A stretch of 36,087 bases of DNA from Hyphomicrobiales bacterium. Its GTDB lineage: Bacteria; Pseudomonadota; Alphaproteobacteria; Rhizobiales; Rhizobiaceae. The translations under genes and the position numbers were made by a program. Positions 7,936-16,874 of the stretch are shown here, in pieces; within the stretch, counting starts at the first letter, position 1, and each line of letters opens with the position of its first letter. The stretch is from NCBI GenBank assembly GCA_900472785.1, contig UCJH01000050.1, positions 59,960 through 96,046 of the forward strand. Reading direction: 5' to 3'. The notes beneath the pieces were generated by a model that had not been told where the DNA came from, did not search any database, and saw only the letters and a program-made list of their open reading frames with translations.

Positions 7936-8191
7936 AAAGCTCAGTGGACTGAAATCCGTTCCCCAATATCCGTCCGGCGTGGAAATTGTTTGCCTCCTTA
8001 TGCTTCACACCGCGCCCTGATCCGGCCGCCGTATTTCTCCGACATGGGATAGCGTCAAAAAAGACCTTTACCCGAAGCCTGAAAAAGGGATGATCTGCTG
8101 TCGGGCCAAAGTAACGTTTGGCGAAATCGACGTTGAATAATGTCGCAACCTAAAGAACAAACCGCGAAGCGGGAACGCCTCGCACTGATCA

Positions 8192-8219
8192 TTGACTGCA
8201 CCATTACGGGCATTATGAA
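8192..8219 (+). promoter_or_regulatory. Candidate promoter for the HTH regulator gene
   Basis: TTGACT (8192-8197) and TATGAA (8214-8219) are separated by 16 bases, about 37 bases ahead of the ATG at 8256. The surrounding sequence is locally AT-rich. Visual match only. Confidence 0.4.
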
Positions 8220-8255
8220 AATTAAATATTTTAACGGTTGCGTCGGGTTGGGCCG

Positions 8256-8888
8256 ATGATTTTTCTGGGCGCCGCTCCGAGCGAACTTGTCCGGCAGTTG
8301 CGGATTTACCGGCTGAAGGTCGGGCTCAGCCAAGCGGATATAGCCTATAAGCTGGGTTTTTCGGTGCCGGCGGTCTCGCGCTGGGAGCGCGGCGTCTGCA
8401 CGCCGGATCTGCGTGCCGTCGGCGCCATCGTCGATTTTCTCCGCCGTGCCGATGCCCATACGGAACAGGCGCTGATCCGCGCCGTGCTGGGCGCCCGCGA
8501 CAGCCGCAATCTCTGGGAGGGCGAGGATGTCCGCTATCTCGCCGGCTCGGTGGGCGAATATAGCGAAACGCCGCAGATGCGCGCTGTCGTCGGCCGCAGC
8601 ATCCGCCGCTTCATGACCGGAATCTATCAGGAGTATGTCGAAAACCCGGCGATGGTTGCGAGCATGAAGGCCGGCGAGATCGCCAGCGTCGATTTCTACA
8701 GCGGTGCCGCCCTGTCCATGACCAGCATTCCCGACGGATTCGTGCAGAAGAAGACGATGACCTTCCAGTCGGAAATCCGCGGCCTCATCCGTTGCGACAC
8801 GCGCTCGCTGCTCATTCCCATTGCGCAAGCGCCGATGACGCTCGGGGCCGTCGTCCATGATTGGGATGCGCTTTCGCGGCCGCAATAG
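8256..8888 (+). CDS. XRE-type helix-turn-helix transcriptional regulator
   Basis: The 210-residue protein has an N-terminal XRE HTH (about residues 10-60) with the typical LRIYRLKVGLSQADIA, VPAVSRWERG and TPDLRAV elements. The remaining 140 residues form a C-terminal region I cannot place in a family; it may be a ligand or sensory domain. The ATG at 8256 is chosen, though a TTG at 8238 is in frame; the upstream ribosome site is weak for both. The divergent position next to the PAS-like gene, sharing a 269-base control region, suggests that this protein may regulate that gene as well as itself (inference). Confidence 0.85.
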   Translation: MIFLGAAPSELVRQLRIYRLKVGLSQADIAYKLGFSVPAVSRWERGVCTPDLRAVGAIVDFLRRADAHTEQALIRAVLGARDSRNLWEGEDVRYLAGSVGEYSETPQMRAVVGRSIRRFMTGIYQEYVENPAMVASMKAGEIASVDFYSGAALSMTSIPDGFVQKKTMTFQSEIRGLIRCDTRSLLIPIAQAPMTLGAVVHDWDALSRPQ

Positions 8889-9003
8889 GCCGGTTCCCGC
8901 CCCTGCGACACTTGCCGCACCAGCCCTGATCGGCTAGGGAAAGCGCCAATCCCGCTGGCCGACAAGCATGATCGACCGGCCCTCTGGAATCCGGATAGTC
9001 TCC

Positions 9004-10563
9004 ATGAACGACAAAAAGAAGAAACCGCAGAAACTCAAGGCCCGCCTGCCGCGTGGCTTCGTTGATCGCTCGGCCGCCGATATCCGCGCCGTCAACGAGA
9101 TGACCACGAAAATCCGCGAGGTCTATGAGCGCTACGGCTTCGATCCGGTCGAGACGCCGCTGTTCGAATATACCGACGCGCTCGGCAAATTCCTGCCCGA
9201 CAGCGACCGCCCGAACGAGGGCGTCTTCTCGCTGCAGGACGACGACGAGCAGTGGATGAGCGCGCGCTACGACCTCACGGCGCCGCTCGCCCGCCATGTC
9301 GCCGAAAACTTCAACGATATCCAGTTGCCCTACCGCACCTATCGCGCTGGTTACGTTTTCCGAAACGAAAAACCCGGCCCGGGCCGCTTCCGCCAGTTCA
9401 TGCAGTTCGACGCCGACACGGTCGGCGCCGCCGGCGTCCAGGCCGATGCCGAAATGTGCATGATGATGGCCGACACGATGGAAGCGCTGGGAATTAAGCG
9501 TGGGGATTACGTGATCCGGGTGAATAACCGGAAAGTTCTGGATGGCGTGCTGGAAGCGATCGGGCTTGGCGGTGAGGAGAATACCGGGCGGCGGCTGACG
9601 GTGCTGCGGGCCATGGATAAGCTCGATAAATTCGGTATAGACGGCGTACGTATGTTGCTGAAAGACGGTCGGAAAGACGAAAGCGGCGATTTTACTAAAG
9701 GTGCAGCCTTAAGCGAAACCGACGCTGTTATGGTTCTAGGGATATTGCAGTCAGATTTACAAGTGTCGGCGGATGGTGCCGGACGGGTTACAGCGAACTT
9801 GGTCAGCAGCGGACCAGATCAGTTTCTTCCTCCCATATACTCTCCGGGCTCAATTTATCACTCAGGTGTGGAAGAACTTGGACAAATCTCTAGCCTAGTA
9901 GCTGCTTCAGGCTATGGCCCGGACCGCATCAAGATCGACCCCTCCGTCGTCCGCGGCCTCGAATACTATACCGGCCCTGTTTACGAGGCCGAACTCCTCT
10001 TCGACGTCACCAACGAAAAAGGCGAAAAGGTCGTGTTCGGCTCGGTCGGCGGCGGTGGCCGTTACGACGGTCTCGTCTCGCGTTTCATGGGCCAGCCGGT
10101 GCCGGCCACGGGCTTTTCGATCGGCGTCTCGCGCCTGATGACGGCGCTGAAGAACCTCGGCAAGCTCGGGCAGGACGAGGTCATCGCCCCGGTCGTCGTC
10201 TGCGTCATGGACCGCGACACGGAAAGCCTCGGCCGCACCCAGAAGCTGACCCAGGAATTGCGCACTGCCGGCATCCGCGCCGAAATGTACCAGGGCCAGA
10301 AGAAGAACTTCGGCGATCAGCTGAAATATGCCGACCGTCGCGGCTCCCCGATCGCCATCATCCAGGGCGGCGACGAGCGGGCGACAAACCAAGTGCAGAT
10401 CAAGGACCTGATCGAGGGCAAGCGTCTCTCCGGCGAGATCACCGACAACACCGCCTGGCGCGAGGCGCGCTCGGCGCAATACGCGGTGGCGGAAGGCGAC
10501 ATGGTCGCGAAGGTCCGCGAGATTTTGGCCGCGCAGGCGGAAGACCGGGCGCGGAACGGTTGA
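9004..10563 (+). CDS. hisS: Histidyl-tRNA synthetase
   Basis: The 519-residue class II synthetase charges tRNA-His in the cytoplasm. Class II motif 2 lies around [20 protein letters not shown]. The histidine-specific motifs RGLEYYTG and GGGGRYDGL, and the motif 3 region GFSIGVSRL, are all intact. The C-terminal anticodon-binding domain starts near VVVCVMDRD. The ATG at 9004 begins the conserved N-terminus; 8968 is an upstream in-frame option. The segment of about 9620-9912 is odd: it is AT-richer (30/60 GC at 9721-9780, 27/60 at 9841-9900) and uses TTA, CTA and AGT-type codons rare elsewhere in the gene, yet keeps the frame. It falls in the variable insertion before the RGLEYYTG motif. hisZ follows after a 198-base repeat-containing gap. 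Confidence 0.97.
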   Translation: MNDKKKKPQKLKARLPRGFVDRSAADIRAVNEMTTKIREVYERYGFDPVETPLFEYTDALGKFLPDSDRPNEGVFSLQDDDEQWMSARYDLTAPLARHVAENFNDIQLPYRTYRAGYVFRNEKPGPGRFRQFMQFDADTVGAAGVQADAEMCMMMADTMEALGIKRGDYVIRVNNRKVLDGVLEAIGLGGEENTGRRLTVLRAMDKLDKFGIDGVRMLLKDGRKDESGDFTKGAALSETDAVMVLGILQSDLQVSADGAGRVTANLVSSGPDQFLPPIYSPGSIYHSGVEELGQISSLVAASGYGPDRIKIDPSVVRGLEYYTGPVYEAELLFDVTNEKGEKVVFGSVGGGGRYDGLVSRFMGQPVPATGFSIGVSRLMTALKNLGKLGQDEVIAPVVVCVMDRDTESLGRTQKLTQELRTAGIRAEMYQGQKKNFGDQLKYADRRGSPIAIIQGGDERATNQVQIKDLIEGKRLSGEITDNTAWREARSAQYAVAEGDMVAKVREILAAQAEDRARNG

Positions 10564-10583
10564 TCCAATGATCGCGGACGCTT

Positions 10584-10730
10584 CCCCCCCTCTGTCAGCT
10601 GCGCTGGCATCTCCCCCTCAAGGGGAGAGATTGGCCGTTGGCTTTGTGCTCTCCAAAATGAAGAAACCGCAGCGTCGGCGGTCGATCTCCCCCCTTGAGG
10701 GGGAGATGTCACGGAGTGACAGAGGGGGGG
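10584..10730. repeat. Facing pair of RIME-like palindromic repeats inside the hisS-hisZ gap
   Basis: The copy at about 10584-10634 reads on the minus strand and the copy at about 10684-10730 on the plus strand, separated by a spacer of about 50 bases. Each has the C-run/TTGAGG/G-run palindrome and a GTCA...TGAC-type dyad next to a terminal G or C run. They match the pair at window positions 1-114. The pair could fold into a large cruciform in DNA or a long hairpin in a hisS-hisZ transcript. Confidence 0.85.
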
Positions 10731-10761
10731 ATGCCTCCGCAAACTCTAGGGTCCAGACGCC

Positions 10762-11892
10762 ATGCCCCTGATCAACCTGCCCAGTTTCGCCGCCGACATG
10801 CTCACCGATTTCGAGCGGTTGGGGACGGTGCGCGTCGATACGCCTGTCATCCAGCCGGCCGAGCCGTTTCTCGACATGGCGGGCGAGGACCTGCGCCGGC
10901 GGATTTTCATGACCGAGAGCGAGACGGGCAAGAGCCTGTGCCTGCGCCCGGAATTCACCATTCCCGTCTGCCTGCGCCACATCGAGACTGCGACCGGAAC
11001 GCCGCGTCGTTATTCTTATCTTGGCGAGGTGTTTCGCCAGCGCCGCGAGGGCGCCAACGAATTCTATCAGGCCGGCATCGAGGATCTCGGCGAAACGGAT
11101 GTCGCCGGCGCCGATGCCCGCGTGATCGGCGATGCGATCGCGATCCTCAAGGCGCGGCTGCCCGATGCGAGCCTGTCGGTGACGCTTGGCGATCAGGCGG
11201 TGTTCGAGGCGGTCGTCGCCGCCTGCGGCCTGCCGTCCGGCTGGCAGAAGCGGCTGATCCATGCCTTTGGAAACGCCGCGCAGATCGAGGCGCTCATCAC
11301 GCGCCTTGCCACGCCGCAGCCGGTGAGCGGCCTGTCCGCCGATATCGAGGCGCTGCTCGCCTCCGGCGACGAGGCGACGCTGATCGCCCATCTCGACGAG
11401 ACCATGGAAGCGACCGGCTATTCCACCAATGCCAGCCGCAGCCCAAAGGAGATTGCCAGCCGGCTGAAGGAGAAGCGGGCATTGGCGCGCACTGCGCTCG
11501 ACGGCCGCACGCTCGATCTGCTGCGCGAATTCCTGTCGCTCAGCGTGCCGCTTGCCGATGCGCCGGCCGTCCTGTTCCGCTTTGCCGAAAAGTCCGGCCT
11601 GAAACTCGACGGCGCGCTGTCGCGCTTCGATGCGCGGGTCGCCGCACTCGGCAATGCGGGCGTCGATCTGGTCCCGCTCACCTATCGCGCCGCCTTCGGC
11701 CGCCCGCTCGACTATTACACCGGCCTCGTCTTCGAGGTCACGCTCACCGGACAAGAGGCCGTGCTGGCCGGTGGTGGCCGCTTCGACAGGCTGATGACGC
11801 TGCTCGGCGCGAAAACCCACATTCCGGCCGTTGGATTCGCGCTCTGGCTCGACCGGATCGAAAAAGCCGTTGCCGGGGAGGCTGCCCGATGA
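10762..11892 (+). CDS. hisZ: ATP phosphoribosyltransferase regulatory subunit
   Basis: The 376-residue protein is a catalytically inactive HisRS-like paralogue that binds short-form HisG and is needed for its activity and histidine feedback. It has the HisRS core motif remnants [24 protein letters not shown] and a late DYYTGLVFE and GGGRFDRL, but no C-terminal anticodon-binding domain. The ATG at 10762 is the only start close to the conserved N-terminus ([20 protein letters not shown]). The stop codon overlaps the hisG start (ATGA), indicating translational coupling. hisG being the short form (231 residues) agrees with the need for HisZ. Confidence 0.95.
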   Translation: MPLINLPSFAADMLTDFERLGTVRVDTPVIQPAEPFLDMAGEDLRRRIFMTESETGKSLCLRPEFTIPVCLRHIETATGTPRRYSYLGEVFRQRREGANEFYQAGIEDLGETDVAGADARVIGDAIAILKARLPDASLSVTLGDQAVFEAVVAACGLPSGWQKRLIHAFGNAAQIEALITRLATPQPVSGLSADIEALLASGDEATLIAHLDETMEATGYSTNASRSPKEIASRLKEKRALARTALDGRTLDLLREFLSLSVPLADAPAVLFRFAEKSGLKLDGALSRFDARVAALGNAGVDLVPLTYRAAFGRPLDYYTGLVFEVTLTGQEAVLAGGGRFDRLMTLLGAKTHIPAVGFALWLDRIEKAVAGEAAR

Positions 11893-12584
11893 CCATCACC
11901 ATCGCGCTGCCCTCCAAGGGCCGGATGAAAGAAGACGCTTCGGCGATCTTCGAGCGGGCCGGCCTGAAGATTGCCGCTGTCGGCAACGAGCGTTCCTACC
12001 GCGGCCGCGTCGAAGGCATGGATGATGTCGAGATCGCCTTCCTGTCCGCGTCCGAAATCTCCCGCGAGATCGGCAATGGCGGCGTCGATTTCGGCGTTAC
12101 CGGCGAGGACCTCGTGCGCGAGGGACTGGCGGAAGCCGATGCCCGCGTCGAATTCTGCGCCCGGCTCGGTTTCGGCCATGCCGACGTCGTGGTCGCCGTG
12201 CCGGAAATCTGGCTCGATGTCGATACCATGGCCGATCTTGGCGATGTCGCCGCCGATTTCCGGGCTCGCCACGGGCGGCGTCTGGCGATCGCCACAAAAT
12301 ACTGGCGGCTGACGCAGCAGTTCTTTTCCGCCCAGCACGGCATCCAGCTCTACCGGATCGTCGAAAGCCTCGGCGCCACCGAAGGGGCGCCCGCCTCCGG
12401 CTCGGCCGATATCATCGTCGACATCACCTCGACCGGCTCGACGCTGAAGGCCAACCACCTGAAAATCCTGTCGGACGGCATCATCCTGAAATCGGAAGCC
12501 TGCCTCGTGCGCGCCCGCAAGGCCGAGCACGAAAACGACCCGAAGATCGCCGAAATCGTCTCGCGCGTGCGCGCAGTCCTCTGA
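11889..12584 (+). CDS. hisG: ATP phosphoribosyltransferase, short-form catalytic subunit
   Basis: The 231-residue enzyme catalyses the first step of histidine synthesis, joining ATP and PRPP to give phosphoribosyl-ATP. The N-terminus [10 protein letters not shown] and the segment [11 protein letters not shown] are typical, and the PRPP-binding loop [17 protein letters not shown] is present. The length matches the short HisG class lacking the C-terminal regulatory domain, which works with HisZ. The ATG overlaps the hisZ stop by four bases. A hairpin follows nine bases after the stop. The rest of the histidine genes are elsewhere. Confidence 0.96.
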   Translation: MTITIALPSKGRMKEDASAIFERAGLKIAAVGNERSYRGRVEGMDDVEIAFLSASEISREIGNGGVDFGVTGEDLVREGLAEADARVEFCARLGFGHADVVVAVPEIWLDVDTMADLGDVAADFRARHGRRLAIATKYWRLTQQFFSAQHGIQLYRIVESLGATEGAPASGSADIIVDITSTGSTLKANHLKILSDGIILKSEACLVRARKAEHENDPKIAEIVSRVRAVL

Positions 12585-12592
12585 CGAAAAAG

Positions 12593-12613
12593 GCGTCCGG
12601 CAGGACCGGACGC
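12593..12613. terminator. Bidirectional terminator between hisG and the phytase-like gene
   Basis: An 8-bp GC-rich stem (GCGTCCGG / CCGGACGC) with a 5-base loop is preceded on the plus strand by an A run at 12587-12591. It therefore reads as stem plus T run for the minus-strand gene ending at 12636, and also lies just after hisG. Confidence 0.75.
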
Positions 12614-12635
12614 TTCTCGATGCAAACCGCAGCGC

Positions 12636-13988
12636 TTATTTTGCGGCGAGGAACTCGGACACGTCGAGCAGCACGAATTCGTTGTCGTCGGTCTTGTTCA
12701 GAGCGCGTGCCGCCGAAAACGGCAGGTTGTTGTCGTTGCCGACGACGATGTGGGTTGCATCGACGCGATCGACATTCTCGATGGTGACGAACGGCATGTC
12801 GTAAAAGCCGTCGCCGCCGCCCTGACGCTTGCGGTTGTCCGGATCGGCGATCTTCATCAGGTCGATGGAGCCGATCTTGCGCACGGCCTTGCCGACGTTC
12901 TCCTGCGTCATCTCGATCTTGTAGATGCGCTTGTGCTTGGCCTGAACGGCAAAGCAATCCGGCGTCGGCGCCTTCGGGTCTGCGCAGATCGGGCCGATGC
13001 CGGCGCCGTTGTCGCGCTCGATCACCAGCGCCGTCGTTTCGTCCAGCATGTTGAAGTCGCCGATCGCCTCGCCGCCGGCGGACAGCGGGTAAAACCAGGT
13101 GCGGCCGGTCCAGGCTTTCGAGGCGATATCGAACTCGATGACGCGCAGCGCCGTCAGCTCGCCGTCCTTCTCAACCGTGCCGTCTTCCTTGTAGAGCGGG
13201 CCTTCAAGCAGACCGTAGAGCTTGGTGCCATCCTTCGACATCGCAAGTCCTTCATAGCCGCCGGATCGCTTCAGGTTGAAAACCGGCATCTTCGCAGCCG
13301 GATTGGCCGGCACGACAAGCGTCGGATTGTCGGGTGATTTGACATCGATCTCGCCGGCCTTGGTGGCGATGACGTCAGTAAGCTTGCCGTCGCGGGTGAA
13401 TTTCAGGAGATATGGGCCGAATTCCTCGCCGACCCAGAAGCCGTCATCAACCGGCTGGATCGATTCGACGTCAAAATCGGCGCCGGTGAGGTAACGCTTC
13501 TCGGCTCCCTCCATGACGATCGGGAAGGGAGCCTTCCTGTCGGGATCGGAGAGGAACACCGTCTCGATCGGCTCGAGCTTGCCGGCGTCCCAGGCGAGGC
13601 GGATGTGGTGCAGCATCAGCATGGCGTCGCTTGAGTTGGCTTTCGCGCCGAAGCCGTTGTCGGAGAGCGACCAGAACGTGCCGTCCTGCATTGCCTTGAT
13701 GCCGGAAAAGCCCTGCATGGGCTGGCCGTCGAAAGGCACCGAGAGATCGGTCTTGCGCACGCCGTCATTGCCGGTGACGCTGCCCAGGCCTTCGGCTCGC
13801 TTGCGGTCTGCGGTGGTGAACTTCCCGGACGTCTTCAGGTGCTCCGGAGCATCGGCGGGCGCGGCGATGATGGTGTTGGCCGGCAGGATGACCTGCTGAA
13901 CGAGTTTTGCCGGGAATTCCTTTTCCTCGGCATGAACGGTGAGCGTCAGCGCGAGAAGCGCGACGGAGGCCAGCAGGGTTCGGGTCAT
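12636..13988 (-). CDS. Exported esterase-like / phytase-like beta-propeller protein
   Basis: The 450-residue protein starts with a signal peptide (hydrophobic residues about 5-19, VHA end) and resembles the 'esterase-like activity of phytase' family. Visible features are the GFSGIKAMQDGTFWSLSDNG segment early on, the SIQPVDDGFWVGEEFGPYLL segment mid-protein and a YEGLAMSKDGTKLYGLLEG segment, all typical of that fold. It also has acidic loops such as DNGAGIG. It probably acts in the periplasm on phosphate esters or similar compounds; the substrate is unproven. It ends at the shared terminator with hisG. The DUF2937 gene lies upstream on the same strand after 125 bases, and an operon is possible but unproven. 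Confidence 0.85.
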   Translation of the reverse strand: MTRTLLASVALLALTLTVHAEEKEFPAKLVQQVILPANTIIAAPADAPEHLKTSGKFTTADRKRAEGLGSVTGNDGVRKTDLSVPFDGQPMQGFSGIKAMQDGTFWSLSDNGFGAKANSSDAMLMLHHIRLAWDAGKLEPIETVFLSDPDRKAPFPIVMEGAEKRYLTGADFDVESIQPVDDGFWVGEEFGPYLLKFTRDGKLTDVIATKAGEIDVKSPDNPTLVVPANPAAKMPVFNLKRSGGYEGLAMSKDGTKLYGLLEGPLYKEDGTVEKDGELTALRVIEFDIASKAWTGRTWFYPLSAGGEAIGDFNMLDETTALVIERDNGAGIGPICADPKAPTPDCFAVQAKHKRIYKIEMTQENVGKAVRKIGSIDLMKIADPDNRKRQGGGDGFYDMPFVTIENVDRVDATHIVVGNDNNLPFSAARALNKTDDNEFVLLDVSEFLAAK

Positions 13989-14113
13989 GGGTCATCCTTG
14001 TTGCATGAGCAGACCCGCGACCGGATAGGCAGCGATCATGACGTCCGGGTGATGGAAGATTGAAGGTTCGATGAAGATTTCAGCCGGCCTGCGAAAGCCT
14101 GCGCCGCCTCGTT

Positions 14114-14638
14114 TCAATGCAGCAGGCGATAACGCCGCCCGGCGCCCAGCCGGTAGGCGCCGCGTGCGAGAAAGCCCATCAACCGCAGCAGTCCCCAGCC
14201 GACGAGAAAGCCGATCGAGGCCCAGACCATGCCCGGAATGCTGACCGGAACGGCCGGGATGAAATCCCGAAAGGCATTGGCAAAAATCGTCTTGTCGGCC
14301 GCGCGGATCAACACGAAGGGCTTGAGCACGGGCAGGGCCGTCGACAAGGCCTCTTCCTGCTCTTCCAAGGTCTCGTAGCGGGATATCGTCTGCTGCATCG
14401 AAACGCCCTGCGACCGCAGGAAGGGCTCTCCGGACGCGCCATAGAGTTGCAGCGCCTTTTGTCGGTCGATACTGTTGTTTGCCGCTTCCCGATCGAAATT
14501 CTCGACGATGACGCGCAGCTCGTCGAGTGCGCCGCCGATGCGCTGGCCGTATTGCTGGGTCAGTTCCGGTGCCTGCGACATGACGATGCCACCGAAAAGG
14601 CCGGCGCCGAGGGCGATCAATCTGGCAAGCGGAAACAT
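14114..14638 (-). CDS. DUF2937 family membrane protein
   Basis: The 174-residue protein has an N-terminal hydrophobic segment (about residues 5-21), a long polar helical middle with an LEEQEEAL stretch, and a second transmembrane segment (about 133-152, WASIGFLVGWGLLRL) followed by a basic C-terminus. The layout, including the PELTQQYGQRIGGALDELR motif after the first helix, matches DUF2937, a family of unknown function in alpha- and gammaproteobacteria. The ATG at 14638 starts the first hydrophobic segment. It is divergent from the GST gene at 14808. Confidence 0.85.
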   Translation of the reverse strand: MFPLARLIALGAGLFGGIVMSQAPELTQQYGQRIGGALDELRVIVENFDREAANNSIDRQKALQLYGASGEPFLRSQGVSMQQTISRYETLEEQEEALSTALPVLKPFVLIRAADKTIFANAFRDFIPAVPVSIPGMVWASIGFLVGWGLLRLMGFLARGAYRLGAGRRYRLLH

Positions 14639-14807
14639 GGTTCGGGCGGCCTCCTGCAGCGGGCTTCAAGCTGTAACGACGAACCGGGAGAAAGGTTCGC
14701 CGGCGGTCGCCAGAAATGCGATTGTTCCGAGGATAAAAAATGTCGCCGCGGCTGATATTTTCCGCCGCGCCGACCTATATCGGAAATCCCACCTCAAGGA
14801 GTTCTCC

Positions 14808-15515
14808 ATGGCTGATCTCTCGTCCTTCCCGATCACTTCGCGCTGGCCCGCCGCCAATTCCGATATTATCCAGCTCTATTCGCTGCCGACGCCGAACGGC
14901 GTGAAGGTTTCGATCGCGCTCGAAGAGCTCGCTCTGCCCTATGAGCCGCACCTGATCTCGTTCGGCACCAACGACCAGAAATCGCCGGAGTTCGTCTCGC
15001 TCAATCCGAACGGCCGCATCCCGGCGATCATCGACCCCGACGGTCCCGGCGGCAAGCCGATCGGTCTGTTCGAATCCGGCGCGATCCTCGTCTATCTCGC
15101 CGAGAAGACCGGCAAGCTTTTGCCCAGCGATCCGGCCGCGCGTTATGAGACGCTGGCCTGGGTGATGTTCCAGATGGGCGGCGTCGGGCCGATGTTCGGC
15201 CAGTTCGGCCACTTCTTCAAATTCGCCGCCGACAAGGTTGCCAACAATTCCTATCCGATGGAGCGCTACCGCGACGAATCCAAGCGTCTGCTCGGCATTC
15301 TGGAAGGCCGGCTGGACGGGCGGCAGTGGCTGATGGGTGACGAATACACCATAGCCGATATCGCCACGTTCCCGTGGGTCGAGGGTGCGCGCAAATTCTA
15401 CGGCGGCGCGGACGTGCTGGAATATTCGAGCTTCCCGAATGTCATGGCCTGGGTCGACCGCGCCCTTGCCCGTCCGGCCGTCAAGACCGGCATGGAAATC
15501 CCGAAGCGCGATTGA
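14808..15515 (+). CDS. Glutathione S-transferase, YfcG/YghU-like (Nu class)
   Basis: The 235-residue protein has an N-terminal thioredoxin-fold GST domain (LYSLPTPNGVKVSIALEEL at residues about 25-43, then LNPNGRIPAI and FESGAILVYLAEKTG) and a C-terminal helical domain with the ADIATFPWV motif. The TPNG segment at the active site is typical of YfcG/YghU enzymes, which act as glutathione-dependent disulfide reductases; the assignment is by family resemblance. The ATG at 14808 has AAGGAG six bases upstream; a longer frame is open but lacks support. The FAD reductase follows after 106 bases containing an inverted repeat. Confidence 0.92.
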   Translation: MADLSSFPITSRWPAANSDIIQLYSLPTPNGVKVSIALEELALPYEPHLISFGTNDQKSPEFVSLNPNGRIPAIIDPDGPGGKPIGLFESGAILVYLAEKTGKLLPSDPAARYETLAWVMFQMGGVGPMFGQFGHFFKFAADKVANNSYPMERYRDESKRLLGILEGRLDGRQWLMGDEYTIADIATFPWVEGARKFYGGADVLEYSSFPNVMAWVDRALARPAVKTGMEIPKRD

Positions 15516-15521
15516 CGTTCG

Positions 15522-15572
15522 CTGCCTGCCCGAGTTGACGCAGCCCCGAGTTGACGTGGCTTGGGCAGGCAG
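15522..15572. repeat. Inverted repeat with nested direct repeats after the GST gene
   Basis: CTGCCTGCCC (15522-15531) pairs with GGGCAGGCAG (15563-15572). Between them the 10-mer CGAGTTGACG occurs twice, at 15531-15540 and 15547-15556. The structure may terminate or process the GST transcript, or be an operator for the next gene. Confidence 0.5.
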
Positions 15573-15621
15573 GCTAGGTCTGGTCCCCAAGAACAATGCG
15601 CGAAATCGGGCGGGAACAGAC

Positions 15622-16839
15622 GTGACGGGAAGACTAGTTGTTGCAGGCGGCGGCCAGGCGGCTTTTGCGCTGGTGGCCAAATTGAGAGCCCTCAAGGACG
15701 AGCGCCCGGTGACGATCGTCGCCTCGGAAGCCAGCCTGCCTTATCAGCGTCCTCCGCTGTCGAAGAAATATCTGCTCCGCGAAATGGACCTCGACAGGCT
15801 GCTCTATCGCCCGGAGGCCTGGTATGCCGAGCATCAGGTCGACATCCGCCTTTCCACCCGCATCGAGGCGATCGATCGCAATGCCAAGACCGTATCGCTC
15901 AGCGACGGCGCGACGCTGTCTTACGATACGCTCGCGATTGCCACCGGCTCGACCCCGCGCCGGCTGCCGGCGAGCATCGGCGGCGATCTCGACGGCGTCT
16001 TTGTCGTTCGCGACTTCACCGATGCGGACAAACTGGCGGGCGAGTTGCAGCCCGGTCGCCGCGCGCTGATCATCGGCGGCGGTTATATCGGCCTGGAAGC
16101 GGCGGCCGTCGCCCGCTCGTCGGGCCTTGAAGTCACGGTCATCGAAATGGCCGACCGCATCCTGCAGCGCGTCGCATCAGCCGCAACGTCGAACCTCGTG
16201 CGCGAAATCCACGTGTCCCGCGGCGTCGATGTGCGCGAGGGCGCCGGTCTTGTCCGCCTTGTCGGCACAAATGGACGTGTGACTGCAGCGGAACTCACCG
16301 ACGGCTCGACCTTGCCGGTCGATCTCGTGATCGTCGGCATCGGCGTCTCGGCCAACGACCAGCTCGCCCATGATGCCGGCCTCGAGGTTGCCAACGGCAT
16401 CCTCGTCGACAGCTTCGGGCGGACCGCCGATCCGTCGATCTATGCCATGGGCGACTGCGCCGTGCTGCCGTTCCAGGAGATGCGCATCCGCCTGGAATCC
16501 GTACAGAATGCCGTCGATCAGGCCGAAGCCGTAGCGGCTCTTCTGGCGGGCGGTGTGGCGCCCTACGAGCCCAAGCCCTGGTTCTGGTCGGACCAGTATG
16601 ACGTCAAGTTGCAGATCGCCGGCTTCGGCCTCGGCCATGACGAAACGCTGGTTCGAGCCGGCCAGCGCGAAGGCAGCGTCTCGGTCTGGTATTTCCGGCA
16701 GGGAAAGCTGATCGCCGTCGATGCCATCAACGACGCCAAGGCCTATGTTACCGGCAAGAAGCTCCTTGAAATGGGCATCAACCCCGATCGCAAGGCACTG
16801 GAAGACCCGGCAACCGACCTGAAATCGCTATTGGCGTAA
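15622..16839 (+). CDS. FAD-dependent NAD(P)H reductase, ferredoxin/rhodocoxin reductase type
   Basis: The 405-residue flavoprotein has two Rossmann motifs: LVVAGGGQAA near the N-terminus for FAD and LIIGGGYIGLEAAAVARSSG mid-protein for NAD(P)H. A YAMGDCA motif follows near residue 275. The YQRPPLSKKYL segment after the first motif and the C-terminal reductase domain (WFWSDQYDVKLQIAG) match putidaredoxin/rhodocoxin reductases, which pass electrons to 2Fe-2S ferredoxins. The GTG at 15622 is taken as start because the FAD motif begins four residues later; no other nearby start fits. No ferredoxin, P450 or dioxygenase gene is adjacent, so its partner lies elsewhere. Confidence 0.9.
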   Translation: MTGRLVVAGGGQAAFALVAKLRALKDERPVTIVASEASLPYQRPPLSKKYLLREMDLDRLLYRPEAWYAEHQVDIRLSTRIEAIDRNAKTVSLSDGATLSYDTLAIATGSTPRRLPASIGGDLDGVFVVRDFTDADKLAGELQPGRRALIIGGGYIGLEAAAVARSSGLEVTVIEMADRILQRVASAATSNLVREIHVSRGVDVREGAGLVRLVGTNGRVTAAELTDGSTLPVDLVIVGIGVSANDQLAHDAGLEVANGILVDSFGRTADPSIYAMGDCAVLPFQEMRIRLESVQNAVDQAEAVAALLAGGVAPYEPKPWFWSDQYDVKLQIAGFGLGHDETLVRAGQREGSVSVWYFRQGKLIAVDAINDAKAYVTGKKLLEMGINPDRKALEDPATDLKSLLA

Positions 16840-16874
16840 TGCTGATTTTCTACAACCGAAAAAGCTGAAGCATG

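Noticed and set aside
8055..8885. Minus-strand frame of 276 codons opposite the HTH gene
   Set aside because: No domain or ribosome site; it mirrors the plus-strand HTH gene, which has a clear XRE motif.
10618..11820. Minus-strand frame of 400 codons opposite hisZ
   Set aside because: Composition is that of an antisense shadow, and its end reads the RIME-like repeat; hisZ on the plus strand is certain.
15385..15621. Extension of the FAD reductase frame upstream into the GST gene
   Set aside because: The extra part overlaps the GST gene in another frame; the FAD motif begins right after the GTG at 15622.
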